From Dehalococcoidia bacterium CG2_30_46_19 (GTDB lineage: Bacteria > Chloroflexota > Dehalococcoidia > GIF9 > AB-539-J10), in assembly GCA_001872925.1 (NCBI GenBank), contig MNYD01000144.1:1-12592 (forward strand): a DNA stretch of 12,592 nt. Reading direction: 5' to 3'. This document shows, one piece after another, positions 6,777 through 12,592 of this stretch; the first letter of the stretch is position 1, and the number at the start of each line of letters is the position of its first letter. Both the position numbers and the translations under genes were made by a program. The notes under the pieces are model-generated. The model was not told the DNA's origin, searched no databases, and worked only from the letters and a program-made list of their open reading frames with translations.

Positions 6777-7950
6777 TCATCCTGCGGAGTTCCAAACACA
6801 TCTGAGGCACGTCGATCTTCATAGGGCACCTGACCTTGCATCTTCCGCAGGTGAGGCAGGTATATATGATGGGAGCTGCCTTTTCCAGGTTACCGGTGAT
6901 TTGAGCTGTCCACACTGCTCCGATGCCGGCAAAGTATTTATCACCGAAATAGCCAGCGGTCACGGCGAAGACGGGGCATTCATACAGACATCCCCCACAT
7001 CTCAGACAATAGAGTGCCTGCCGCAATAAGGGATGTTTTGCCAGCTTTGTTCGTCCTGAGTCCAGAAACACAACATGCAGCTCCTTAGGACCATGAGCAC
7101 CGTATGTGGTAACTTTCTCGATGTCTCCCGTTTTGCTCGGTCCCGAGACCAGACTTACATAAGACGGGATATTATAGTTGGCATATCTCCAGGTAACCTC
7201 AGCCACTTTCCAGGCGTCATGGAGCGTGGGGACAAGCTTCTCCAATCCCACGAGAGCTATGTGCACCGGTGGAACACCGGTGCAAAGCCTGATATTCCCT
7301 TCGTTTGAGATAAGAAATAGTGTGCCGGTATCCGCGGAAACCACATTAGCTCCGCTGAGGCCGATATCTGCCTGAAAATATTTTTCCCGTAACAGATTCC
7401 TCACTATGGCTACTTCCTCGGCTATGTCCGGCGCAACCTTCTTTCCGGTTATATTGGTCAAAAGGGTGGCAACATCCTCTTTGGGGACATGGATTGCCGG
7501 GGATAAAATATGCATTGGTTTTGACTTTAAATGCTGGATGATAAATTCGCCCAGGTCTGTCTCGTAAACTTCGTTGCCCGATTCCTCCAGATGTTCTCGC
7601 AGGTCAATCTCCTCACCGGTCATGCTTTTGCCCTTGACGATTAGCTTATCCTTTCCCACCAGGTCGCCGATAATCTTCAGCGCTTCTTCAGCGGTGTCTG
7701 CTATGTAGGCATGCCCCTTGTTACCCTCTATAGACTCACAGGCTTGCTCGGCAAGTTCCCTCATCCTGCCGATGGAGTCCTCCTTAATTTTCCTGACTTC
7801 TTCAGCAAGCTCAATGGTGTGGGGGAACTTCCTTAATGCATTGTTGGTATTTGCCCGGTAGCTTTTTATAGCTCGGGATAAAGCGGTGCTTATCCTATCG
7901 TTATGAGCTGCCTCCATAAGCTGTGTTTTATATGCTTTGAATTGGGACAT
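6757..7950 (-). CDS. LutB/LldF-like LUD-domain iron-sulfur protein (397 aa)
   Basis: Residues about 60-300 form the LUD domain seen in LutB/LldF (for example IVKGKSMTGEEIDLREHLE at 104-122, GLSGANVVSADTGTL at 197-211, LVSGPSKTGDIE at 267-278). Two [4Fe-4S] motifs follow: Cys315-x2-318-x2-321-x3-325-Pro and Cys365-x2-368-x2-371-x3-375-Pro. It ends about 20 residues after the second cluster, shorter than typical LutB of roughly 470 residues. In LutABC systems these proteins oxidise L-lactate to pyruvate; here the neighbour is a CCG-domain LutA/HdrB-like protein and no LutC is seen, so lactate is only one candidate substrate. The SD AGGAGG is formed by the last codons of the upstream gene, one base of spacer separating stop and ATG. 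Confidence 0.9.
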   Translation of the reverse strand: MSQFKAYKTQLMEAAHNDRISTALSRAIKSYRANTNNALRKFPHTIELAEEVRKIKEDSIGRMRELAEQACESIEGNKGHAYIADTAEEALKIIGDLVGKDKLIVKGKSMTGEEIDLREHLEESGNEVYETDLGEFIIQHLKSKPMHILSPAIHVPKEDVATLLTNITGKKVAPDIAEEVAIVRNLLREKYFQADIGLSGANVVSADTGTLFLISNEGNIRLCTGVPPVHIALVGLEKLVPTLHDAWKVAEVTWRYANYNIPSYVSLVSGPSKTGDIEKVTTYGAHGPKELHVVFLDSGRTKLAKHPLLRQALYCLRCGGCLYECPVFAVTAGYFGDKYFAGIGAVWTAQITGNLEKAAPIIYTCLTCGRCKVRCPMKIDVPQMCLELRRMIAQNQT

Positions 7951-7951
7951 A

Positions 7952-8971
7952 CTACCTCCTTAAAGCTCGGTCAACCACCTGAGCTAAATCCAGCACTTCT
8001 GTATGATTTCTTCCCAGGTCGCTGAGTCCTTCTTCAAGCTGCATCACGCAAGCCGGACAATGGGTAACTATTGTTGAAGCTCCTGTTTCCATAAGCTCCC
8101 TTGCCCTGTTCACCGCCAGAATGTGGCTTAATTCGGGGAACACCATCTCAAATCCACCTCCACCGCCACAGCAAGTTGCCCATTCCCTGTTGGTCCATTC
8201 AGGCTCCTTAAGCTCCAGCCCCTTTATGGAGTTCAGCACCTGTCTTGGCTCATCAATCACCCCCAGGTAGCGTGTCAATTGACATGGGTCATGATAAGTA
8301 ACCTCGACCTTTTGGGGCATCTCGAGGGAAATATTTCCCTCTTTAATTCTTTCCCAGACGACCTGGCAAAAGTGCTTTACTTCGATATCAAATCCTGACA
8401 CATAGTTAGGAAACAGATTATGCAGTGCGTTGGTGCACGAAGGAACGAGACCGATTATCTGTTTCACGCCCAGGGACTTGAACTTGTCATAAGTTACCTG
8501 GCAATGCCTGGCGAATTCCTCCTCCAGACCGAAAAAGTAAAGCGGTGCTCCACAGCATGGTTCTTCCTCGTGGAGGTAGCCGAAATCAACCCCCAGCCCG
8601 GTTAATACTTTGACCGCGGAGTGCAGGACCTCGATATAGTGGTCATCTCCGCCCAGAGGAAGCTTGCTATACATGGCAGTAAGGTCAATTCCCACCCTCT
8701 TGAACGCCTTGGCTATCCCGGTCGTCCTTTCAGCATCCAGCCCGTGTTTCTCAAGTTTGCTCAGCGCATCGAGCATGGTTCTGGCGTGTCTCAGGTATTG
8801 ATATCCACATCCAGCGAAGAAAATCGTCTTATTTCTCCTCGGTAAACTTAACTCTTTAGCCCACTCTGCTTTTGCTCCGGGTGAGGCTCCGAAGATATTG
8901 TCTTGGGAAGAAATGTTGTCGGCAATGAGAAGCATGCCTCTGGGAATAAGGTCATCTCTTTTTTTAGGCAT
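7952..8971 (-). CDS. CCG-domain (HdrB/GlpC/LutA-like) Fe-S oxidoreductase subunit (339 aa)
   Basis: Two cysteine-rich CCG domains are visible. The second is complete: Cys230-x36-Cys267-Cys268-x36-Cys305-x2-Cys308, the spacing known to bind the noncubane [4Fe-4S] cluster in heterodisulfide-reductase subunit B. The first has Cys55, Cys139-Cys140 and Cys179 but no final CxxC cysteine. There is no N-terminal ferredoxin domain, so electrons probably come through the adjacent LutB-like protein. It is longer than LutA (about 240 residues). The role, a soluble 2-hydroxyacid or thiol/disulfide oxidoreductase, is inferred. ATG at 8971 follows AAGGAGGG. Both C-terminal arginines are encoded by AGG AGG, which doubles as the next gene's SD. 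Confidence 0.9.
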   Translation of the reverse strand: MPKKRDDLIPRGMLLIADNISSQDNIFGASPGAKAEWAKELSLPRRNKTIFFAGCGYQYLRHARTMLDALSKLEKHGLDAERTTGIAKAFKRVGIDLTAMYSKLPLGGDDHYIEVLHSAVKVLTGLGVDFGYLHEEEPCCGAPLYFFGLEEEFARHCQVTYDKFKSLGVKQIIGLVPSCTNALHNLFPNYVSGFDIEVKHFCQVVWERIKEGNISLEMPQKVEVTYHDPCQLTRYLGVIDEPRQVLNSIKGLELKEPEWTNREWATCCGGGGGFEMVFPELSHILAVNRARELMETGASTIVTHCPACVMQLEEGLSDLGRNHTEVLDLAQVVDRALRR

Positions 8972-9025
8972 TTTACCCTCCTTAATCGTTTTTTAGGCGC
9001 CTTTTCCCGGAAAATTCAGGAATCT

Positions 9026-9133
9026 TCAGCTAGCTTGCTTTGCTGGGGCTAATCTCTGTGCCCTTCTTTTCTCCTCGAGCTTCTTGAGGCGCTTACGGTG
9101 TTTTAACGCCGCCATTCTATTCCTCTTATTCAT
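9026..9133 (-). CDS. 35-residue basic protein resembling ribosomal bS22/mS38 (AURKAIP1/COX24 family)
   Basis: The frame is ATG at 9133 to TGA at 9026. The peptide begins MNKRNRMAALKHRKRLKK and continues with LEEKRRAQR before a short tail. About half of the residues are Lys or Arg. The core RMAxxKHRKxLKK strongly recalls the actinobacterial 30S protein bS22 and mitochondrial mS38 (COX24/AURKAIP1), recalled as KRMAKKKHRKLLKKTRVQRR. That would make it a small-subunit ribosomal protein. The ATG overlaps the stop of the Cys-rich gene as ATGA, with AAGAAGA upstream, supporting coupled translation. The CCG-domain gene follows by 54 bases. The match is from memory and by eye, so the family call is moderate; that the ORF is real is likelier. 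Confidence 0.62.
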   Translation of the reverse strand: MNKRNRMAALKHRKRLKKLEEKRRAQRLAPAKQAS

Positions 9134-9330
9134 GTCTTCTTACTGTAAACGGAAATAAATTTGCTTAACGAGCGGTCGTAGGTTCGCTCAACCTCAGGCG
9201 GGAGCAAACAACCAGGAAGCTCACCATGTTCCCAGTGGTAACGGATGCACTCGCAGCATTTCCCTTTCCGGGAACATGGTTCATAAGTGCAGGGGCATCT
9301 GGATTTATTGTCCTCTATCTGACACTCCAT
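9130..9330 (-). CDS. Small cysteine-rich protein, DUF6485-like (66 aa)
   Basis: The protein contains eight cysteines (3, 12, 14, 19, 25, 26, 28, 41) in the pattern CPCTYEPCSRKGKCCECIRYH, followed by GELPGCLLPPEVERTYDRS. I recognise this as a DUF6485-type protein from anaerobic bacteria; the function is unknown. The clustered cysteines suggest binding of zinc or an Fe-S cluster (inference). There is no signal peptide. Start at ATG 9330 follows AGGAGTG with about nine bases of spacing. Its stop overlaps the start of the 35-residue basic protein (ATGA). It is the first gene of the packed run that ends with the phosphotransferase-like gene. Confidence 0.8.
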   Translation of the reverse strand: MECQIEDNKSRCPCTYEPCSRKGKCCECIRYHWEHGELPGCLLPPEVERTYDRSLSKFISVYSKKT

Positions 9331-9367
9331 TTCTTACACTCCTATACAGGTTTAACAATGACTATCT

Positions 9368-9510
9368 GCCATTCTGTGCCCTCGCCTCTTGTCATTCTGA
9401 GCCCTTCACTTCTGTCATTCTGAGCGAAGCGAAGAATCTCATAGCGCTCAGGGTAAACTCCGCGAAGAATCTAGACCCTTTGCTGCCCCTTCGCTATCGC
9501 TCAGGGTAAC
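9368..9510. repeat. Mosaic dispersed repeat element with imperfect terminal inverted repeats
   Basis: The left part holds three related units starting at 9368, 9391 and 9414, an exact 23-base period: GCCATTCTGTGC, GTCATTCTGAGC, GTCATTCTGAGC. The last continues into GAAGCGAAGAATCT, the familiar dispersed repeat that is often mistranslated as VILSEAKNL. The right end, CTTCGCTATCGCTCAGGGTAAC (9489-9510), is the imperfect inverse of GTCATTCTGAGCGAAGCGAAG. Two internal pieces (CGCTCAGGGTAAAC near 9446 and CGCGAAGAATCTAGACCC near 9461) look like nested fragments. It fills most of the 195-base gap between the MetE-like gene and the Cys-rich gene and could fold into a long hairpin in RNA. No transposase is present. 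Confidence 0.75.
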
Positions 9511-9525
9511 AAAACCAGCCCCCTA

Positions 9526-10551
9526 TTATACACCATATTTCCTCCTTAGATTATGGGATAAATTAGCTACCAGTTCCAGAGCCTGGCGTGCTGCCTCGGG
9601 TGATAGGGATGCCAGTCCGCAAGAAGGGGTTAGCAAACTTTGCCTTAAGATTTGCTTAAAGCTGATGCCATTTTTGGTGAATGGAGCTATGGCTTCTCCA
9701 AGCCTATCATAGAGGCTTGACACAGTTTCGCTGGATAGGGCTTCTTCATTATTGGGGACAATTCCCCAAGCGATGGCACCTCCCCGCTCAAGGAAGGATT
9801 TTACTTCACCGGGATAACAACTGAAGGAGGAGGCGTAATTGTAGGCATCAATGCTGAGGATATCAATTGATGTTCCCAGAAGGACGGGCCAATCGGTATC
9901 GCCACAGCAATGCAGTCCCTTTAGCCCCCTAATCCCCTGGAAGACCTCCTCTAACAAAATGGTGACTTTTTCCTCAGGGACAGGGGTAAAGACTGAACGA
10001 AGGGAGACCAGATAGGGCTCATCAACGAAGACAATAGTGTGACGCGACATTTGCCTTAGGACATTTTCCTGCCACGCGGCTTTTAGCCGTAAGAACTTAG
10101 CTGCAGCTTCAGCCAGATTCTCGTTGTAGAGGATGCCTAGACCCTGCTTGTCAGTAACCATCAATCCCCAGGTGATGGGGCCTGTTATTTGACCTTTTAC
10201 CATATCTGTCTTCGGCGTTTGGGAAAGGAAAGCATGGAATCCCGCAGCATATTCAGCGGAAACAGCATATTTATCAAAATTAGCTTGCTCAGCATCAAAG
10301 TAAATCTGCGTCAGTTCTGTTTCAAAGTCTGCTCCCGGCTCAATGCGCATTTTGTCTTCGTTTAGCACTATTCCCGGGAAGCCTTCGCTAAACTGGATAC
10401 CCATATTTTCCTTGGGAGAACGTCGTGGTAGTTGAGGCCAGGCAGGTATATCAGGGAGATATTTCATAACCAGAGAGCAAGCCTCTTTTGGGTCGGTGTG
10501 AGGCATGCTGCCGATAGCCGTAGGCAAACAACCAAACTCTAGCTTAGCCAA
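9526..10551 (-). CDS. Short MetE-like / UROD-superfamily protein, candidate core methionine synthase (341 aa)
   Basis: It resembles only the catalytic C-terminal barrel of cobalamin-independent methionine synthase. The N-terminal LPTAIGSMPHTD, GQITGPITWG (120-129), VFVDEPYL (174-181), GLHCCGD (212-218) and TPSCGL (308-313) are typical. His214, Cys216 and Cys311 fit the zinc ligands that activate homocysteine. Proteins of this size lack the folate-binding N-terminal half, and characterised 'core MetE' relatives take the methyl group from a corrinoid protein. Whether this one makes methionine is inferred from size and ligands. TTG at 10551 overlaps the end of mtnP by eight bases, with AAGGCGG as SD, so it is co-transcribed with mtnP. 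Confidence 0.82.
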   Translation of the reverse strand: MAKLEFGCLPTAIGSMPHTDPKEACSLVMKYLPDIPAWPQLPRRSPKENMGIQFSEGFPGIVLNEDKMRIEPGADFETELTQIYFDAEQANFDKYAVSAEYAAGFHAFLSQTPKTDMVKGQITGPITWGLMVTDKQGLGILYNENLAEAAAKFLRLKAAWQENVLRQMSRHTIVFVDEPYLVSLRSVFTPVPEEKVTILLEEVFQGIRGLKGLHCCGDTDWPVLLGTSIDILSIDAYNYASSFSCYPGEVKSFLERGGAIAWGIVPNNEEALSSETVSSLYDRLGEAIAPFTKNGISFKQILRQSLLTPSCGLASLSPEAARQALELVANLSHNLRRKYGV

Positions 10552-11422
10552 ATTCCGCCTTGTCCAAGTACTTCCCGATAAGCAGTCTTAAATCCCTCTT
10601 GGTTTCCGCCGATATGTATTTCTGCGAAGTAGCGATAGCATCCTTGAGGGCGGTGGCGCAGGCGCATTCATGGATTTGGGGTATCCGGGGAATAGCCAAC
10701 CGTAATATTTCCTGGGCAACATCGACTCCTTTTTGCAGATTGGTCAGAATCATTTCTGCACTCACTGTTTCGTAGCTTGGATGCCAGCAATCATAATCGG
10801 TGACAATAGCGAGCGTGGCATAGCATATCTCAGCTTCCCTGGCTAATTTAGCTTCAGGTAAGGCGGTCATGCCAATGACATCAGCGCCCCAGGAGCGATA
10901 AAGCTGTGATTCAGCCTTGGTGGAGAATTGAGGTCCTTCGATGACCAGATAATTTCCTCCTTTATGCACTTTAGCTCCTGCTTTGGTAGCTGCCTCAAAT
11001 AAAATTTGAGTTAATGCCGGGCAGAAAGGCTCAGCAAAGGAGATGTGGCCTACTATTCCCGAGGTGAAGAAAGTGTTATCCCTGTCTTTAGTCTGGTCAA
11101 TGAGCTGGTCGGGAATAACCAAGTCCATCGGCTGGATTTTCTCCTTAAGGCTGCCCACGGCGCTCACCGATATAATCCTTTCTACCCCCAATGATTTCAA
11201 AGCATAAATGTTAGCCTTTACCGGCAAATTTGAGGGGCTAATCTGGTGTCCCTTGCCATGCCGGGGAAGAAAGGCAACTCTTATTCCTTCCAGTTCGCCT
11301 GTGATAATAGCATCGCTCGGTTTACCAAAAGGCGTGGTTATATTTACTTCCTCTATCTCATTCAGCCCCTCCATGTTATAAAGTCCGCTCCCGCCGATAA
11401 CTCCTATTTTCGCTTTGGTCAT
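10544..11422 (-). CDS. mtnP: S-methyl-5'-thioadenosine phosphorylase
   Basis: The enzyme cleaves methylthioadenosine with phosphate to adenine and 5-methylthioribose-1-phosphate, starting the methionine salvage route. Length (292) and motifs fit: phosphate loop GGSGLY at 10-15, RHGKGHQISP at 54-63, SAVGS at 87-91, EGPQFSTKAES at 162-172, GMTALPEAKLAREA at 184-197 and TDYDCW at 208-213, where the Asp residues contact the purine base in MTAP. Some relatives act on methylthioinosine or inosine; TDYDCW favours adenine. ATG at 11422 has AAAGGAGGA upstream. A promoter with 17-base spacing lies 40 to 68 bases upstream, so this is the first gene of its operon, followed by the MetE-like gene. Confidence 0.95.
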   Translation of the reverse strand: MTKAKIGVIGGSGLYNMEGLNEIEEVNITTPFGKPSDAIITGELEGIRVAFLPRHGKGHQISPSNLPVKANIYALKSLGVERIISVSAVGSLKEKIQPMDLVIPDQLIDQTKDRDNTFFTSGIVGHISFAEPFCPALTQILFEAATKAGAKVHKGGNYLVIEGPQFSTKAESQLYRSWGADVIGMTALPEAKLAREAEICYATLAIVTDYDCWHPSYETVSAEMILTNLQKGVDVAQEILRLAIPRIPQIHECACATALKDAIATSQKYISAETKRDLRLLIGKYLDKAEFG

Positions 11423-11461
11423 TAACCTTCCTCCTTTTCGATATGCTGGGTTGGTTTGCTT

Positions 11462-11490
11462 ATTCTAAATAACCCTCTTCAAGTTGTAAA
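11462..11490 (-). promoter_or_regulatory. Sigma70-like promoter for mtnP
   Basis: On the minus strand TTTACA (11490-11485), exactly 17 bases, then TAGAAT (11467-11462). Each hexamer matches the consensus at five of six positions. Predicted start is near 11455, giving a leader of about 33 bases that contains the SD and no room for a riboswitch. Confidence 0.65.
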
Positions 11491-11509
11491 TTTGCATTTA
11501 GAGCTTAGG

Positions 11510-11539
11510 TTGCTATGTTATACTTAACTATGTTATACT
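11510..11539 (+). promoter_or_regulatory. Possible promoter for the divergent Fe-S gene
   Basis: TTGCTA (11510-11515), 18 bases, TATACT (11534-11539). The predicted start near 11546 leaves about 53 bases before the TTG start. TTGCAT at 11492 with TATGTT at 11514 is a weaker alternative. The -10 box lies in the second copy of a 15-base tandem repeat. Confidence 0.45.
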
Positions 11540-11542
11540 TAA
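11513..11542. repeat. Perfect tandem duplication of a 15-base unit
   Basis: CTATGTTATACTTAA occurs twice back to back (11513-11527 and 11528-11542) in the divergent promoter region. Each copy contains a TATACT box, so the duplication could provide two -10 boxes or two operator sites. Confidence 0.9.
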
Positions 11543-11598
11543 ACTTAGTTTTTTTCCCTGTTTGGGTTTAGCAAGTCGATGAAGGTCTTGGAGTAGCT

Positions 11599-12592
11599 TT
11601 GGGGTTTCGTTTTTTTAGAGACAACTTATGCAACTGCTGTGGGCTTTGTTTTGAACGTTGCCCTGTATTACAGCTCCCCCTGGAGGAGGCAAAACGGGAC
11701 ATAAAAGCACTCATTCGTGGCGATACAAACGCATCTCTAGCATTTCAGCGGTGTACCACTTGCAATACCTGTAACCTTATCTGCCCTGTGCAGGCAAATC
11801 CTTACGAGCTCATCCTGGAACGATGGAATGAGGAAAATCAATTGAAGGGACTCTCCGCCATCGCCAGGTTTGTTTTCCCCAATGAGCCCCGGAATATATG
11901 GGCTTCCATTAGAGTGCTCATGGGGGAGGATGAACTTTCGCTCCTGCATTCCTGGCGGGAGAGCATGAATAATCCTAAAAAGGTGATGTTGCTCACTGGC
12001 TTCTATGCCAATCTTGTCCCTTATATTGCCATGACCTCTTTGATTGAGGAGCTAAAGCCAGCAATAGCTGGCTTTGAGGGTCTGTGGGGCTGTGCCGGAG
12101 ATACCTATAAGATGGGTATGATACATGCCTCGGAAGAAATAGGCAGTATGTTACGCCATAAATTCTCCGAGATGGGGATAGAAAAAATGTATTGCTTTAT
12201 GGGTGCTGAAGCAATGATGTTGAGCGATGTCTTGCCCAATAGGTTTGGCATTGATTTTAGTTTTTGTAATCCCGAGCCGCTGGACTACTGGATACTGGAT
12301 AAATTAAGCAGTGGCGAGATAGAAGTCAAACGGAAGTTAAATATGAAGGTCACCGTTCATGATAATTGCTGCTCTAAATACATGGGAGGCAAGCTGCAAG
12401 AGGTAATTCGGGAAACAATGGAGCGTATAGGGTGTGAAATTGTAGAGATGCAGCATAATAGAGAATTGGCACTTTGTTGTGGTTGGGCAGCTACAATCCC
12501 TGCCTTGCACGGTTCTACTTCACGTAATCCCATGCATATCTTGCTTTATCTCTTAGATAGCCTCTATCGAAGACTACAGGAAGCGGAGGCAA
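11599..12592 (+). CDS. HdrD/GlpC-like Fe-S protein, two ferredoxin motifs plus CCG domain (C-terminus beyond window)
   Basis: An open frame runs from an in-frame TAG at 11569 to the right edge; TTG at 11599 with GGAG five bases upstream is the best start. Two [4Fe-4S] motifs come first: Cys11-x2-14-x2-17-x3-21-Pro and Cys52-x2-55-x2-58-x3-62-Pro. The C-terminal part carries CCG-type motifs: GCAGDTYKMG around Cys165, HDNCCSKYMG with Cys257-Cys258, and LCCGW at Cys293-Cys294. This is the layout of HdrD/GlpC-type subunits, which pass electrons between a membrane or flavin partner and a thiol or small-molecule substrate. The first CCG domain is degenerate (Cys-Ala-Gly instead of Cys-Cys-Gly). It is the only plus-strand gene, transcribed away from mtnP; its partners would lie to the right. 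The substrate is unknown. Confidence 0.87.
   Translation, partial: MGFRFFRDNLCNCCGLCFERCPVLQLPLEEAKRDIKALIRGDTNASLAFQRCTTCNTCNLICPVQANPYELILERWNEENQLKGLSAIARFVFPNEPRNIWASIRVLMGEDELSLLHSWRESMNNPKKVMLLTGFYANLVPYIAMTSLIEELKPAIAGFEGLWGCAGDTYKMGMIHASEEIGSMLRHKFSEMGIEKMYCFMGAEAMMLSDVLPNRFGIDFSFCNPEPLDYWILDKLSSGEIEVKRKLNMKVTVHDNCCSKYMGGKLQEVIRETMERIGCEIVEMQHNRELALCCGWAATIPALHGSTSRNPMHILLYLLDSLYRRLQEAEA

Noticed and set aside
9368..9437. Possible CRISPR-like array (three units, 23-base period)
   Set aside because: Units are degenerate, there are no unique spacers of normal length, and no cas genes are present.
9226..9509. Two plus-strand open frames (65 and 77 codons)
   Set aside because: They overlap the Cys-rich gene antisense and continue into the dispersed repeat, giving the well-known spurious VILSEAKNL peptide.
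11423..11461. SAM or other riboswitch before mtnP
   Set aside because: The predicted leader is only about 33 bases and shows no structured aptamer.
11737..11949. 70-codon minus-strand frame
   Set aside because: It is antisense to the Fe-S gene, whose second ferredoxin motif is clearly coding on the plus strand.

Overview
This 12.6 kb window looks like chromosomal DNA of an anaerobic bacterium, most plausibly a Chloroflexota/Dehalococcoidia-type organism. Shine-Dalgarno sites and sigma70-like -35/-10 boxes are bacterial. The gene set (archaemetzincin, THEP1-type NTPase, thiolase plus DUF35, CCG-domain Fe-S proteins, a short MetE-like protein) and the dispersed repeats of the GTCATTCTGAGCGAAGCGAAG and ATTGCTTCGCTGCGCTCGCAATGAC types fit such genomes. 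The lineage is inferred from gene content only. No RNA genes, CRISPR array, transposase or origin was seen.

Nearly everything is on the minus strand, so the order below follows transcription from right to left. At 11422-9526 are mtnP (methylthioadenosine phosphorylase) and a short MetE-like protein that overlap by 8 bases, headed by a good promoter. A mosaic inverted-repeat element (about 9368-9510) follows. A tightly packed run then starts at 9330: a small Cys-rich protein, a 35-residue basic protein resembling ribosomal bS22/mS38 (ATGA overlap), a CCG-domain protein, a LutB-like Fe-S protein, a THEP1-type NTPase, an archaemetzincin, a thiolase, its DUF35 partner and an aminoglycoside-phosphotransferase-like kinase. 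Several junctions are overlapping or use SD sequences built into the upstream stop region, which implies translational coupling.

At the left are three more minus-strand genes: a fusion of a SAM methyltransferase to a D-Ala-D-Ala-ligase-like ATP-grasp domain (2762-846), a TPR-like protein (741-310), and the start of a P-loop kinase (224 to beyond the edge). The fusion and the TPR gene are preceded by related promoter/hairpin elements, suggesting shared control. The kinase at the edge and the phosphotransferase-like gene correspond to the two halves of a protein that is fused in many bacteria.

The only plus-strand gene begins at 11599 and leaves the window. It is a second HdrD/GlpC-like protein with two ferredoxin motifs, divergent from mtnP across a 176-base promoter region that contains a perfect 15-bp tandem duplication.

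There is no obvious defence or mobile system here. The best leads are the methyltransferase/ATP-grasp fusion with its shared upstream element, the 35-residue ribosomal-like protein, an apparent GTT start in the NTPase gene, an Asp in place of the metzincin Gly, and a dispersed repeat captured in frame inside a kinase gene.
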